From Enhydrobacter aerosaccus (GTDB lineage Bacteria; Pseudomonadota; Alphaproteobacteria; Reyranellales; Reyranellaceae): a stretch of 64,000 nt of DNA. The notes under the pieces are model-generated. The model searched no databases, had not been told where the DNA came from, and was given only the letters and a program-made list of their open reading frames with translations. Below, piece by piece: positions 1-11,441 of the stretch. A program made the translations under genes and the position numbers. Numbering within the stretch: the first letter of the stretch is position 1; each line of letters opens with the position of its first letter. The stretch is from contig CAIKZO010000028.1 in the NCBI GenBank assembly GCA_903832005.1, positions 1-64,000 on the forward strand, given 5' to 3'.

Positions 1-665
1 AGCAGGTTGTGGCCGCCGGCCGCCGCCACTTCGAGCACGCGCTTGGCGGTCTCCTGTCCCTTGATCTCGGCGAGGTCAGGATAGGAGGCGCGCGAATCGG
101 CGAGCAGCGCTTCGGGTGCGGCCAAGGTCTGTTGGCCGCGCAGGTGATTGATCAGCGCGAGCAACGACGGCGCGGCAAGCACGGCCTGTCTGTCCTGCGT
201 CTCGGCGGTTCTCTCGAAGCCACCCCACGCAGCCTCTCCACCGCAGGCTGCCGGACAGATCAGGCCGCGCCCGCCGGCGGCGGCTGCGATTGCCGCCGGC
301 AGCACGCCGGGCACGCGACAGAGCGATCCGTCGAGCGCCAACTCACCCATCGCCACGAAGCCCGCGAGGCTTTCCTTGGCGATGACGCCCATCGCCGCCA
401 GCAGGGCGAGCGCGATCGGCAGGTCGTAATGGCTGCCCTCCTTGGCGAGGTCGGCGGGCGACAGGTTCACCGTGATGCGCTGCGACGGCAGGGCCAGGCC
501 CAGCGCCCGCATCGCCGCGCGGATACGTTCGCGGCTTTCGCCCACCGCCTTGTCGGCGAGGCCCACCATGGCAAAGGCCAAGGTGCCCGGCGCGATCATC
601 ACCTGCACGTCGATCGGCAGGACATCGATGCCCTGGAACGCGACCGTCCGAACTTTCGCCTGCAT
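1..665 (-). CDS. comM: ComM/YifB family Mg-chelatase-like AAA ATPase, 5' part only
   Basis: The leftward frame starts at ATG 665 and runs off the left edge, giving the first 221 residues. It begins MQAKVRTVAFQGID and continues with the conserved ChlI-like N-terminal domain of the YifB/ComM family (about residues 20-140, including VGLADKAVGESRER and NLSPADLAKEGSHYDLPIAL). The visible part ends at EIKGQETAKRVLEVAAAGGHNLL-like sequence, which in this family comes just before the Walker A loop, so the ATPase core lies outside the window. ComM is a hexameric helicase that helps branch migration during natural transformation; many non-competent bacteria also carry it. It is divergent from the TctC gene at 778. 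The family call is firm; the role in this organism is inference. Confidence 0.88.
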   Translation of the reverse strand, partial: MQAKVRTVAFQGIDVLPIDVQVMIAPGTLAFAMVGLADKAVGESRERIRAAMRALGLALPSQRITVNLSPADLAKEGSHYDLPIALALLAAMGVIAKESLAGFVAMGELALDGSLCRVPGVLPAAIAAAAGGRGLICPAACGGEAAWGGFERTAETQDRQAVLAAPSLLALINHLRGQQTLAAPEALLADSRASYPDLAEIKGQETAKRVLEVAAAGGHNL

Positions 666-777
666 GCCGGCCTCCAAGGTCAAACCCTGGGAACACTTAA
701 AGAACGTACTGGTCATAAGTAAAGCACGCCATAGTTGTATCGACGAATAAAGGCCGGACTGGTTGAATGCGCGCCCA

Positions 778-1734
778 ATGAAGCGCCGCACCCTCCTCCC
801 CGTTCTCGCCGGTCTTGCGGCCGCCCCGCGTGCTTTCGCCTGGCCGGACCAGCCGATGCGGGTCGTCGTGCCGTTCACGCCCGGCACCGGGCCCGACATC
901 ATCGCGCGCTTCGTGGCCGAGCATCTGTCGCCCAAGGTCGGGCAGCCGGTGGTGGTCGACAATGTCGCCGGCGCCTCGGGCAATATCGGCAGCCAGCAGG
1001 TCGCGCGCGCCAGGGCCGACGGCACCACCTTGATGTCGTCGGTCAACACGCTGGTGATGAACGCCAGCCTGTACAAGAACCTGCCCTACGATCCGGTCGC
1101 CGACTTCGCGCCCGTGGGGCTGACGGCCTGGGGGTCGCTGGTGCTGGTGGCCGGACCCGCGCAAGCACCCAACACGCTCGCGGAGTTCGTGGCGCTGGCC
1201 AAGGCAAAGCCCAAGGCGCTGACCTATGGCAGCCCGGGCGTCGGCACGCCGCATCATCTGTCGATGGCGTTGGTCGAGACCGACGCCGGCATCGAGCTGA
1301 CGCACGTGCCCTACAAAGGCTCGGCGGGCGCGGTGCAGGATCTGCTGGGCGGCCAGATCGGCTACATGTTCCTGCCGATCCATGTCTCGGCCCAGTACAT
1401 CCGCGCCGGCAAGTTGAAGGCGCTGGCCGTCGGCAGTCCCAAGCGCCTGCCGCAACTGCCCGACACGCCGACCCTGATCGAACAGGGGCTGAAGGGCGCC
1501 GACGTCGACATGTGGTACGGGCTGTTCGCGCCCAAGGGCACGCCGGCCGAGATCGTCGCGCGCCTCAACAAGGAGACCGCGGCGATCCTGCAGGCGCCCG
1601 AGGCGCGCACGCTCTTCGAGGCGCAGGGGTTGATCCCGGCCACCTCGACACCGGAGGCGCTGGCGGAGATCGTCGTGCGCGACAAGGCGCGCTGGGCTGC
1701 TGTCGTCGCCAAAAGCGGGATCGTGGCCGAATGA
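778..1734 (+). CDS. Bug/TctC family tripartite tricarboxylate transporter substrate-binding protein
   Basis: The frame encodes 318 residues. ATG 778 is preferred because MKRRTLLPVLAGL opens a signal peptide that ends near AFA-W; a TTG at 763 would add five residues. After it come family hallmarks: PMRVVVPFTPGTGPDIIAR, a conserved glycine-rich loop (VVDNVAGASGNIGSQ), YKNLPYDP, and HVPYKGSAGAVQDLLGGQ. Length is normal for the family. These periplasmic proteins bind small carboxylates or aromatic acids, usually for a TctAB permease, but no tctA or tctB is nearby, as is common for the many orphan Bug receptors. It overlaps the monooxygenase start by four bases (ATGA), so the two are probably co-translated and may deal with the same ligand. 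The ligand cannot be read from sequence. Confidence 0.9.
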   Translation: MKRRTLLPVLAGLAAAPRAFAWPDQPMRVVVPFTPGTGPDIIARFVAEHLSPKVGQPVVVDNVAGASGNIGSQQVARARADGTTLMSSVNTLVMNASLYKNLPYDPVADFAPVGLTAWGSLVLVAGPAQAPNTLAEFVALAKAKPKALTYGSPGVGTPHHLSMALVETDAGIELTHVPYKGSAGAVQDLLGGQIGYMFLPIHVSAQYIRAGKLKALAVGSPKRLPQLPDTPTLIEQGLKGADVDMWYGLFAPKGTPAEIVARLNKETAAILQAPEARTLFEAQGLIPATSTPEALAEIVVRDKARWAAVVAKSGIVAE

Positions 1735-2975
1735 GCAAACAAGACACAGATGTGCTGATCGTCGGTGGCGGGGTCGGCGGGCTGGCGCTGGCGCTCAGCC
1801 TGCACCAGGCCGGCGTCTCGTGCCGCGTGTTCGAATCGGCGGCCGAGGTGCTGCCGCTCGGCGTCGGCATCAATCTGCTGCCGCATGCGATGCGCGAGCT
1901 GTCCGAACTTGGCCTCGCCGAAACGCTCGCCGCGCAGTGCATCGAGACGCGCGAGTTGGCCTTCTACAGCCGTCACGGCCAGTTCATCTACAAGGAGCCG
2001 CGCGGGCGTTACGCCGGCTACGACTGGCCGCAGCTCTCGATTCATCGCGCCGACCTGCACAGGGTATTGCTCGACGCGGTGCGCACGCGCCTCGGTGACG
2101 ATGCTGTTCAGCTCGGCCATCGCTGCCTCAAGGTCGAGCAGGACGCAGCAGGCGTCACGCTTCACTTCGACAACGCAGCGCCGCAGACCGGCAAGCTCGT
2201 GATCGGCTGCGACGGCATCCATTCCGCGATCCGCCTGCAGCTCTTTCCCGACCAGGGGCCGCCCAAATATTCCGGCGTGAACATGTGGCGCGGCACGGTG
2301 CCGTGGCCCGCGTTCCTGGGCGGCGACACGATGGTCTCGACCGGCTGGATGACGGTCGGCAAGACGGTGATCTATCCGGTGCGGCCGGCGGCGCCGGGCG
2401 GGCTGCCGCTGATCAACTGGGTCGCCGAGCTGGAGCGGCCCGAGGCCGTGCGCCAGGACTGGACCGGCCGCGGACGGCTGTCCGACATCATGCCTGCCTT
2501 TGCCGGGCTGAAGTTCGACTGGCTCGACATCAGCGGCATGATCGAGAGCACCGACGAGATTCTCGAATATCCGATGGTCGATCGCGACCCGCTCGAGCGC
2601 TGGACCTTCGGCCGGATCACCTTGTTGGGCGATGCCGCGCATCCGATGTATCCGCGCGGCTCCAACGGCGCGGGCCAGGCGATCATCGACGCGCGCTTCC
2701 TGACGGGCCGGATCAAGAAGCTCGGCGCCACGGAAGAGGCGCTTCAGGAATACGAGAAGGTGCGCAATCCGGTCACGGCCAAGGTCGTGCTGACCAACCG
2801 CACCAATCCGCCCGATTCGATCCTGCGCGAAGTCTGGCAGCGCTCGAAGGGCGAACGCTTCGCCCGGATCGAGGATGTGATTTCGGCAGCGGAACTCGAG
2901 GAAATTTCCGAGCGCTACAAGCAGATCGCGGGCTTCGACAAAGAGACGCTCAGGACGCGGCCGAGCTTCGTTTAG
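1731..2975 (+). CDS. FAD-dependent monooxygenase (PhzS / salicylate hydroxylase-like)
   Basis: This 414-residue protein is a group A flavoprotein hydroxylase. An N-terminal Rossmann motif GGGVGGLALA (about residues 13-22) binds FAD, a DG motif occurs as CDGIHSAIR, and the second FAD motif appears as GDAAHPMYPRGSNGAGQAI. The region after the GD motif, with PRGSNGAGQ and an Asp at the start of the next helix, resembles PhzS-type and related flavin-dependent oxidoreductases. The reaction would use NAD(P)H and O2 to hydroxylate an aromatic or heteroaromatic acid in the cytoplasm. The start overlaps the upstream TctC gene by ATGA, which supports a small uptake-oxidation operon. The open frame extends upstream, but that part is antisense-like and lacks family similarity. 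Substrate unknown. Confidence 0.88.
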   Translation: MSKQDTDVLIVGGGVGGLALALSLHQAGVSCRVFESAAEVLPLGVGINLLPHAMRELSELGLAETLAAQCIETRELAFYSRHGQFIYKEPRGRYAGYDWPQLSIHRADLHRVLLDAVRTRLGDDAVQLGHRCLKVEQDAAGVTLHFDNAAPQTGKLVIGCDGIHSAIRLQLFPDQGPPKYSGVNMWRGTVPWPAFLGGDTMVSTGWMTVGKTVIYPVRPAAPGGLPLINWVAELERPEAVRQDWTGRGRLSDIMPAFAGLKFDWLDISGMIESTDEILEYPMVDRDPLERWTFGRITLLGDAAHPMYPRGSNGAGQAIIDARFLTGRIKKLGATEEALQEYEKVRNPVTAKVVLTNRTNPPDSILREVWQRSKGERFARIEDVISAAELEEISERYKQIAGFDKETLRTRPSFV

Positions 2976-3002
2976 CACGCGTTCCTCTTTTTTGCGGAAT
3001 CA

Positions 3003-3110
3003 CCTCACCCTGAGGAGCGGTGCGAAGCGCCGCGTCTCGAAGGGTGGGAACGAGCACCCTGTGTGTTGCCCACCCTTCGAGACGACCCTGCGGGCCTCCT
3101 CAGGGTGAGG
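3003..3110. repeat. Palindromic intergenic repeat, copy 1
   Basis: A nested inverted repeat fills the gap between the monooxygenase and the next gene. Outer arms of 15 bases lie at 3003-3017 and 3096-3110; inner arms of 16 bases lie at 3033-3048 and 3069-3084. The left half, 3003-3048, is identical base for base to 58854-58899 in the other copy. It can fold into a long hairpin on either strand and sits between convergent genes, so it could also work as a bidirectional terminator. It has no coding content and looks like a dispersed REP-type element. Confidence 0.85.
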
Positions 3111-3151
3111 AAGGTGTACGAGTTCTGCGTCTCTCGTAATGTGCGCTACCG

Positions 3152-4123
3152 TCATTCAATCAACCGATCGGCGCGTAGCTGGACGACCTGCGGGACGGTG
3201 ATGCCGAGCGCCGCGGCGGTCTTGAGGTTGACGACCAGTTCGAAGCGCGACGGGCGCTCGACCGGCAGGTCCGCCGGCTTGGTGCCGGCCAACACCTTGC
3301 CCGCCATCTCGCCGACCTGACGAAACAGGTCGGGCAGGCTGGTGCCATAGGCCATCAGCCCGCCGGCCTCGGCATATTCGGGAAAGAGCGTGATCGTCGG
3401 CATGCGATGGCTGAGGGCCGCATCGGCGACCTGCTTGGGAATCGTACCGAAGATCGGTGACGACAGCGCCAGCACGGCCTGCGCCTTGGCATCGACCGCC
3501 GCCTGGAAAGCCGCATCCATCTCGGTGGGCGACGACACCTTCAGCGTTTCGAGCGTGAGCTTGCGGTCGCGCGCCGCAGCGGTGACGGCCTCGAGCTGGA
3601 CCGTGCCGGTGCGTGGATCCCACAGCAGGCCGATCTTCGCGAGCCCCGGCAGGACCTCGCCCAGAAGCTCCAGCCACTTGGTGCTGAAGTCGGGGAAATC
3701 GAAGAACATCCCGGTCACGTTGCCGCCGGGATGCGACAGGCGCTCGACCAGGCCGCTCTTCACCGGATCGGATTCCAGATCCTGGGCGACGATCGGTATC
3801 GTGTTCGTGAGCTTGCGGACCGCGAACACCGCCTGCGGTCCGACAGCCATCAGGACGCTCACCTTGCGCTCGACCAGTTCGGCGGCGAAGGCCTCGACCT
3901 TCCCGGGATCGAAGTCGGCGAAGCGGCTCAGCACCGAAACGTTCTTTCCCTCGACGAAGCCGCGGCTGCGCAGCCCTTCATTCACTGCCGCGAGCCGCAA
4001 CGTGCCGGCGGCCGAGCTGCCCGGATGCAGGAAGCCCACTTCCGGCATCGCGGATTGCGCCGCCGCCGGAAGACCTACAACCGCGCCGCTCATTCCGGCC
4101 ATCAGGGTCCGTCGTCCGATCAT
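3152..4123 (-). CDS. ABC_sub_bind (TrpX-like) family periplasmic binding protein
   Basis: The frame gives 323 residues from ATG 4123, chosen because MIGRRTLMAGMSGAVVGLPAAAQ is a good signal peptide with a paired arginine, like those of the two neighbouring paralogues; in-frame ATGs at 4162 and 4282 would add an unlikely N-terminal tail. The mature part shows the ABC_sub_bind pattern: VGFLHPGSS near the start, LRSRGFVEGKNV, PIVAQDLESDPV, FPEYAEAGGLMAYGTSLPDLFR, and a C-terminal LPVERPSRFELVVNLKTAAALGI. The fold is a two-lobe periplasmic receptor. No permease or ATPase gene lies next to it. It is divergent from two paralogues at 4231 and 5172 that lead into a signalling cassette, so a sensory role is possible. 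Confidence 0.87.
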   Translation of the reverse strand: MIGRRTLMAGMSGAVVGLPAAAQSAMPEVGFLHPGSSAAGTLRLAAVNEGLRSRGFVEGKNVSVLSRFADFDPGKVEAFAAELVERKVSVLMAVGPQAVFAVRKLTNTIPIVAQDLESDPVKSGLVERLSHPGGNVTGMFFDFPDFSTKWLELLGEVLPGLAKIGLLWDPRTGTVQLEAVTAAARDRKLTLETLKVSSPTEMDAAFQAAVDAKAQAVLALSSPIFGTIPKQVADAALSHRMPTITLFPEYAEAGGLMAYGTSLPDLFRQVGEMAGKVLAGTKPADLPVERPSRFELVVNLKTAAALGITVPQVVQLRADRLIE

Positions 4124-4230
4124 CACAAGAAGGATAGCACGGCTCGCAATAACAACCGCCATGACGTATAGACTTCCCCCGATCCGGTTGGGGGCAGCGG
4201 GATGAGTTTCGGTAGCGTTTCGATCTCCGC
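4124..4230. promoter_or_regulatory. Divergent intergenic region between binding-protein genes
   Basis: These 107 bases separate two divergent ABC_sub_bind genes and must hold promoters for both. A small inverted repeat (CCCCC and GGGGG arms around GATCCGGTT, 4176-4194) is the only structure seen. No convincing -35/-10 pair could be assigned. Confidence 0.25.
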
Positions 4231-5175
4231 ATGAGGCGGCGCGGACTCCTAGCAATGGCAGGTGCGGCGGCCGTCGCGCCACGCGTTGCAGTCGCGCAGA
4301 CTCCGATGCCGCGCGTGGGCTTTCTCATCGCCGGGGATCCCGAGCCCGCCTGGTCCCTGTTCAAGAAAGCGATGGCCGGCCTTGGCTATGTCGAGGGCCG
4401 CACGGTCGCCTACGAGTACAGGTTGGCGGATGCCGACGGCAGCCAGCTCGATCGCCTGGCCGCAGAGCTTGTGCGTCTCAAGGTCGATGTGATCGTGCCC
4501 ATCCTGTCGCCGGCGATCGTGGCGACGCGCAAGGCGACCTCGACGATCCCGATCGTGTTCTTTGGCGCGGCGCCCGACATCGGCGGCGTCGACAATGTCG
4601 CGCGGCCCGAAGGCAATCTCACCGGCGTGTTCAGCCCGAGTTCGACGCTCGCCGGCAAGGGACTGCAGCTCTTCCGCGAGATCAGGCCGATCACGACTTT
4701 TGGCGCGATCCTGAATGCGCAGGATCCGTTTCACGTGCCGCTGCTGCGCGACATCCAGGCCGTGGCGACAGCGGAGAAGATCGATCTCATTCCCGCGCTG
4801 GTGAAATCGCGCGACGCGCTGGCCGGGACCTTCGAGTGGATGGCGGACAAGAACGTGAGCGGCGTCATCGCGCAGCCGAGCCTGGGCCTGGCGGTTTGCG
4901 CGGAGATCGCCTTGAAGCTGCGCCTGCCCGCCATCTCCTTCCGTCGCGAATTCGCCGATGCGGGCGGTCTTTATTCCTACGGCGCCAATCCGGCGGAGAT
5001 CCAGCGCCTGGTTGCGGCCACCGTCGATAAGATCCTGAAAGGCGCCAGGCCCGCCAGCCTGCCGGTCCAGCAGGCCTCGCGCATGGAGCTGGTGGTCAAC
5101 CAGAAGACGGCCAAGGCGCTCGGCCTCATGTTGCCGTCGATGTTCCTGGCTCAAGCGGACGAGGTAATCGAATGA
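4231..5175 (+). CDS. ABC_sub_bind (TrpX-like) family periplasmic binding protein
   Basis: A 314-residue receptor starting MRRRGLLAMAGAAAVAPRVAVAQ, a signal peptide with an arginine-rich n-region. The mature protein carries the family landmarks RVGFLIAGD, GLGYVEGRTVAYEYRLADAD, ATRKATSTIPIVFFGAAPD, FRREFADAGGLYSYGANPAEIQR and the C-terminal SRMELVVNQKTAKALGLMLP. It is clearly paralogous to the proteins encoded at 3152 and 5172 but diverged enough to bind a different ligand. Its stop overlaps the next gene's start by four bases (ATGA at 5172), so the two receptors are translationally coupled. It heads a run of five genes that continues into a histidine kinase and response regulators. The ligand is unknown; relatives bind amino acids or aromatic compounds. 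Confidence 0.88.
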   Translation: MRRRGLLAMAGAAAVAPRVAVAQTPMPRVGFLIAGDPEPAWSLFKKAMAGLGYVEGRTVAYEYRLADADGSQLDRLAAELVRLKVDVIVPILSPAIVATRKATSTIPIVFFGAAPDIGGVDNVARPEGNLTGVFSPSSTLAGKGLQLFREIRPITTFGAILNAQDPFHVPLLRDIQAVATAEKIDLIPALVKSRDALAGTFEWMADKNVSGVIAQPSLGLAVCAEIALKLRLPAISFRREFADAGGLYSYGANPAEIQRLVAATVDKILKGARPASLPVQQASRMELVVNQKTAKALGLMLPSMFLAQADEVIE

Positions 5176-6143
5176 GACGGCGCGCGCTTCTTGCTTCCGT
5201 TGCCGCAGCGAGTCTCGCGGCTCACGCGCGCGCACAGGCTCTTCCGCGCATCGCCTATATGAGCGGCCGGTCGCTGGCGACCGATGGGCATCTGCTCGAG
5301 GCCTTCAAGGACGGGCTGAAGACCATCGGCTATGTCGACGGCCAGAACGTCACCATCGACGTGCGGTGGGCCGACGGCCAGTACGATCGCGTGCCTTCCC
5401 TGCTCTCTGAGCTGATCGCGGCCAAGCCCGATGTCATTGCGGCCGTCGGCGGCAATCCGGTCTGCGTCGACGCCAAGAAGGCGACCTCGACCATCCCGGT
5501 GGTGTTCAGCGCCGGCGCCGACCCGATGCTGATCGGGCTGGTGAGCAATCTCAGCCGCCCCGACAGCAATCTCACCGGCATCACTTTGTGGGCCGGCGAG
5601 CTCGACACCAAGCGCCTCGACCTGCTGCGCGCGCTGCTGCCCAGTGCCAGGACCGTCGGCCTGCTGATGAACCCGACCAATCCGGGCGTGGCCCAGGAGC
5701 TCGTTCGCATGACCGAGGCGGCAAAGACGCTCGACATGGAGCTGGTGATCATGAACGCCGAGACCAGTTCCGGCGTCGACCGCGCCTTCGAGACGGTGCC
5801 GGAGGGCAAGCTCGACGCGCTCGCCGTCGTGGCCGATGCGTTCCTGATCAACTATCGCGACCGTATCCTCAAGCTCGCCGAGGCGCGCAAGCTCCCGGCC
5901 ATCTACCCGGCCCGCGAGTTCGTGACCGATGGCGGCCTCGCCAGCTACGGCACCCGCTGGGCCGACATGTACCGCATCGTCGGCAGCTACGCGGGCCGTA
6001 TCCTGAAGGGCGCCAAGCCCGGCGACTTGCCGATCCAGCGGCCCAATACCTACGAGCTGGTGATCAACCAGAAGACCGCGCGCACGCTGAGCCTCACCGT
6101 GCCGCCGATCATGCTGGCACGGGCCGACGAGGTGATTGATTGA
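5172..6143 (+). CDS. ABC_sub_bind (TrpX-like) family periplasmic binding protein
   Basis: This 323-residue protein begins MRRRALLASVAAASLAAHARAQ, a signal peptide closely similar to that of the preceding paralogue. Family features include RIAYMSGRS, IGYVDGQNVTIDVRWADGQYDR, ATSTIPVVFSAGADP, VGLLMNPTNPG, YPAREFVTDGGLASYGTRWADMYR and TYELVINQKTARTLSLTVP. It lies four bases inside the end of the upstream receptor gene and 23 bases before the histidine kinase start. With no transmembrane or ATPase partner nearby, the most economical reading is that it delivers a ligand signal to the kinase encoded next, but this is inference from position. A normal ABC import role with distant partners remains possible. 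Confidence 0.88.
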   Translation: MRRRALLASVAAASLAAHARAQALPRIAYMSGRSLATDGHLLEAFKDGLKTIGYVDGQNVTIDVRWADGQYDRVPSLLSELIAAKPDVIAAVGGNPVCVDAKKATSTIPVVFSAGADPMLIGLVSNLSRPDSNLTGITLWAGELDTKRLDLLRALLPSARTVGLLMNPTNPGVAQELVRMTEAAKTLDMELVIMNAETSSGVDRAFETVPEGKLDALAVVADAFLINYRDRILKLAEARKLPAIYPAREFVTDGGLASYGTRWADMYRIVGSYAGRILKGAKPGDLPIQRPNTYELVINQKTARTLSLTVPPIMLARADEVID

Positions 6144-6166
6144 AGCGGCTGGAGTAGACTGAGCCC

Positions 6167-9021
<2,855 letters not shown>

Positions 9022-9025
<4 letters not shown>

Positions 9026-9387
9026 GCAAGAAGATCCTGGTCGTCGAGGACACGGAGGACAATCGCCAGATCCTGCGCGACCTGCTCGGCATGGCAGGCT
9101 ACGACATGGTCGAGGCGCACGACGGCGCCGAGGGCGTCGCCAAGGCCGCCGAGCACAGGCCGGACCTCATCTTGATGGACATCCAGATGCCGGTGATGGA
9201 CGGCTACGAGGCGACGCGCCGCATCAAGGCCATTCCCGAGCTGAAGGCGATCCCGATCGTAGCCGTGACGTCCTATGCTTTGTCGGGCGACGAGCAGAAG
9301 ACGCGCGATGCCGGCTGCGACGCCTATATCGCCAAGCCCTACAGCCCGCGCCAGATGCTGGCCAAGGTGCGGGAGATCCTGGGCTAG
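9022..9387 (+). CDS. Single-domain response regulator (CheY/DivK-like)
   Basis: A 121-residue stand-alone receiver domain. All key residues are present: acidic pair E9/D10, phospho-acceptor D53 in LILMDIQMP, T83 in AVTSYA, and K105 in IAKPYSPRQML. There is no output domain, so it acts by protein contact or as a phosphate shuttle, as DivK does. Its start overlaps the kinase stop (ATGA), which makes it the first-line partner of that kinase. The stop is followed directly by the ATG of the receiver-cyclase gene with no spacer, so the three are read from one message. Confidence 0.93.
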
Positions 9388-10485
9388 ATGCGCGACCCGG
9401 CCCGCATCCTGGTCGTCGACGACGTCGCCGACAATGTCGAGATCCTGCGCATGCGCCTCACGGCGCTCGGCTACGAAGTCGTCGTGGCCGAGGATGGCGA
9501 GCAGGCGCTGGCCCAGGTGGCCGCGACCCTGCCCGACCTGGTGCTGCTCGACATCATGATGCCCAAGATCGACGGGCTCGAAGTCGTGCGCCGTATCAAG
9601 GCCGACAGGAACCTGCCGTTCATCCCGGTGATCCTGGTGACCGCCAAGGTCTCGCCCAAGGATGTCGTGGCGGGCCTCGACGCCGGCGGCGACGATTACC
9701 TGCCCAAGCCGATCGACCATGGCGCCCTGGTCGCCCGCGTGCGCGCCATGCTCCGCATCAAGGCGCTGCACGACGAGGTACACGCGCTGAACCAGGGGCT
9801 GGCAGCAAAGGTCACGGCGCAGGTCGACGAGATCGAGCGGGTGAACCGCCTGCGCCGCTTCCTGGCACCGCAGCTTGCCGAAGCCATCGTGTCCTCGGGC
9901 GGCGACGAGAAGATCCTGCAGAACCACCGGCGCGAGGTCGCGGCCTTCTTCTGCGACCTGCGTGGCTTCACGTCGTTCTCGGAGACCGCCGAGCCCGAGG
10001 ACATCATGGCGCTGCTGTCGGAGTATCACGGCGCGGTCGGCCCGCTGATCCGCAAGTACGAGGGCACGCTCGACCGCTTCACCGGCGACGGCATGTTGGT
10101 GTTCTTCAACGATCCCGTGCCCTGCCCCGATCCCGCAGCCCGTGCCGCCAAGCTGGCGCTGGAGATGCGTGACGCGGTGGCCAAGCTCGTGCCCGTGTGG
10201 ACCCGGCGCGGCCATGCGCTGGGCTTCGGCATCGGCATGGCCCAGGGCTACGCAACGCTCGGCCGCATCGGCTTCGAGGACCGCTTCGACTACACGGCGA
10301 TCGGCGCCGTGATCAATCTCGCCGCCCGCCTCTGCGGCGACGCCAAGGACGGGCAGATCCTGGTGACCGGCCGGCTGGCGACGGAGATCGAGGACATCAT
10401 CGAGATGGAAGATCTGGGCGAGCGCGAGGTGCGCGGCATGAGCCGCTCCATCGCCGTCCACAATCTGGTGCGCGTGAAGGACTAG
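9388..10485 (+). CDS. Response regulator with class III adenylate/guanylate cyclase output
   Basis: The 365-residue protein has an N-terminal receiver (about 1-125; DD near residues 11-12, phospho-acceptor in LVLLDIMMP, T/K in LVTAKV and YLPKPID), a helical linker (about 130-175) and a class III cyclase domain (about 180-345). Metal-binding aspartates are D190 (FFCDLRGFTSF) and D234 (FTGDGMLVFF). The transition-state Asn and Arg are in INLAARLCG. The usual adenine-selecting Lys is replaced by Arg in LDRFTGDG and the usual Asp/Thr position reads YTAIG, so nucleotide choice is uncertain, though cAMP is most likely. The output of the kinase cascade would thus be a cyclic nucleotide. Its stop codon overlaps the convergent ABC ATPase gene stop at CTAG. 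Confidence 0.92.
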   Translation: MRDPARILVVDDVADNVEILRMRLTALGYEVVVAEDGEQALAQVAATLPDLVLLDIMMPKIDGLEVVRRIKADRNLPFIPVILVTAKVSPKDVVAGLDAGGDDYLPKPIDHGALVARVRAMLRIKALHDEVHALNQGLAAKVTAQVDEIERVNRLRRFLAPQLAEAIVSSGGDEKILQNHRREVAAFFCDLRGFTSFSETAEPEDIMALLSEYHGAVGPLIRKYEGTLDRFTGDGMLVFFNDPVPCPDPAARAAKLALEMRDAVAKLVPVWTRRGHALGFGIGMAQGYATLGRIGFEDRFDYTAIGAVINLAARLCGDAKDGQILVTGRLATEIEDIIEMEDLGEREVRGMSRSIAVHNLVRVKD

Positions 10486-11441
10486 GCGTTCGTCAGCGGA
10501 TGGTGGCAGGCCGCGAAGCGGCCACCGCCGGTGTCGCGCAACTCCGGCACTTGAGCGGCGCACTGCGCATCGGCGCGCGGACAGCGGGTGCGGAAACGGC
10601 AGCCGGACGGCGGGGCGAGCGGCGACGGCGGCTCACCAATGGGGATGTTGGCCATCGGCCGCACGGTGGGATCGGGCACCGGGATCGCCTCGAGCAGCAA
10701 CGCCGTATAGGGATGCGCCGGCCGCGCGAACACCGTCTCGGTCGGCCCGACCTCGCACAGCTTGCCGAGATACATCACGGCGATGCGGTCGCTGACGGCC
10801 TTCACCACCGCGAGATCGTGCGCAATGAAGAGCAACGTGAGACCGTAGCGCCGCTTCATCTCCTCCAGGAGATTGAGGATCTGCGCGCGGATCGAGACGT
10901 CGAGCGCCGACACCGGCTCGTCGCAGATCACCAGTTCGGGCTCCAGGATCAACGCGCGCGCGATGCAGATGCGCTGGCACTGGCCGCCGGAGAATTCATG
11001 CGGCAAGCGATCCATCGCGACATCCGGATCGAGACCGACCGCCGTCATCACCTCGCGCACCTTGGCGTCGCGTTTGGCCTTGTCGGTGACGCCCACGATG
11101 ATCAGCGGCTCGGCGATGATGTCGCCGATGCGCCGCCGCGGATTGAGCGAGGCGATCGGATCCTGGAAGATCAGCTGTAGGCGCTTGCGCATCCGCCGCA
11201 TCGCCGCCGCATCGAGCGTCGTGAGTTCGGTGCCATCGAACAGGACCTTGCCGCCGGTCGGCTTGCGCAGCTGCAACACGGCGCGGCCCAAAGTGGACTT
11301 GCCGCAGCCCGACTCGCCTACCAGCCCCAAGGTCTCCCCGCGATCGACATGCAGGCTGACGTCGGACACGGCGAACAGGCTCCGACCGCCGACCGCATAT
11401 TCGACGGTGAGATTTTCGACCGAGAGCAACGGCGCGCTCAT
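10482..11441 (-). CDS. Peptide/nickel-type ABC transporter ATP-binding protein (DppF/OppF-like)
   Basis: A 319-residue ATPase from ATG 11441 ([15 protein letters not shown]). Walker A is GESGCGKST, Q-loop FQDPIASLNP, the signature is FSGGQCQR (Cys in place of the usual Arg or Gln), Walker B LVICDEPVSALD, and switch His in IAHDL. The C-terminal oligopeptide-transporter extension with spaced cysteines (GCRFRTRCPRADAQC) is present. It is the last gene of the transporter operon; its start overlaps the stop of the DppD-like gene by four bases. It energises import through the DppBC-like permeases in the inner membrane. The upstream open frame in the same phase is antisense to the DppD gene and was not used. 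Confidence 0.92.
   Translation of the reverse strand: MSAPLLSVENLTVEYAVGGRSLFAVSDVSLHVDRGETLGLVGESGCGKSTLGRAVLQLRKPTGGKVLFDGTELTTLDAAAMRRMRKRLQLIFQDPIASLNPRRRIGDIIAEPLIIVGVTDKAKRDAKVREVMTAVGLDPDVAMDRLPHEFSGGQCQRICIARALILEPELVICDEPVSALDVSIRAQILNLLEEMKRRYGLTLLFIAHDLAVVKAVSDRIAVMYLGKLCEVGPTETVFARPAHPYTALLLEAIPVPDPTVRPMANIPIGEPPSPLAPPSGCRFRTRCPRADAQCAAQVPELRDTGGGRFAACHHPLTNA

Noticed and set aside
735..1730. Upstream extension of the monooxygenase frame
   Set aside because: The frame is open through the TctC gene in another phase, but the translated part is low-complexity Arg/Gly sequence. The real start is ATG 1731, where FAD-binding sequence begins.
3152..6143. A complete ABC importer in the receptor cluster
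   Set aside because: Only periplasmic receptors are encoded; no permease or ATPase frame is found between 3 and 10.4 kb.
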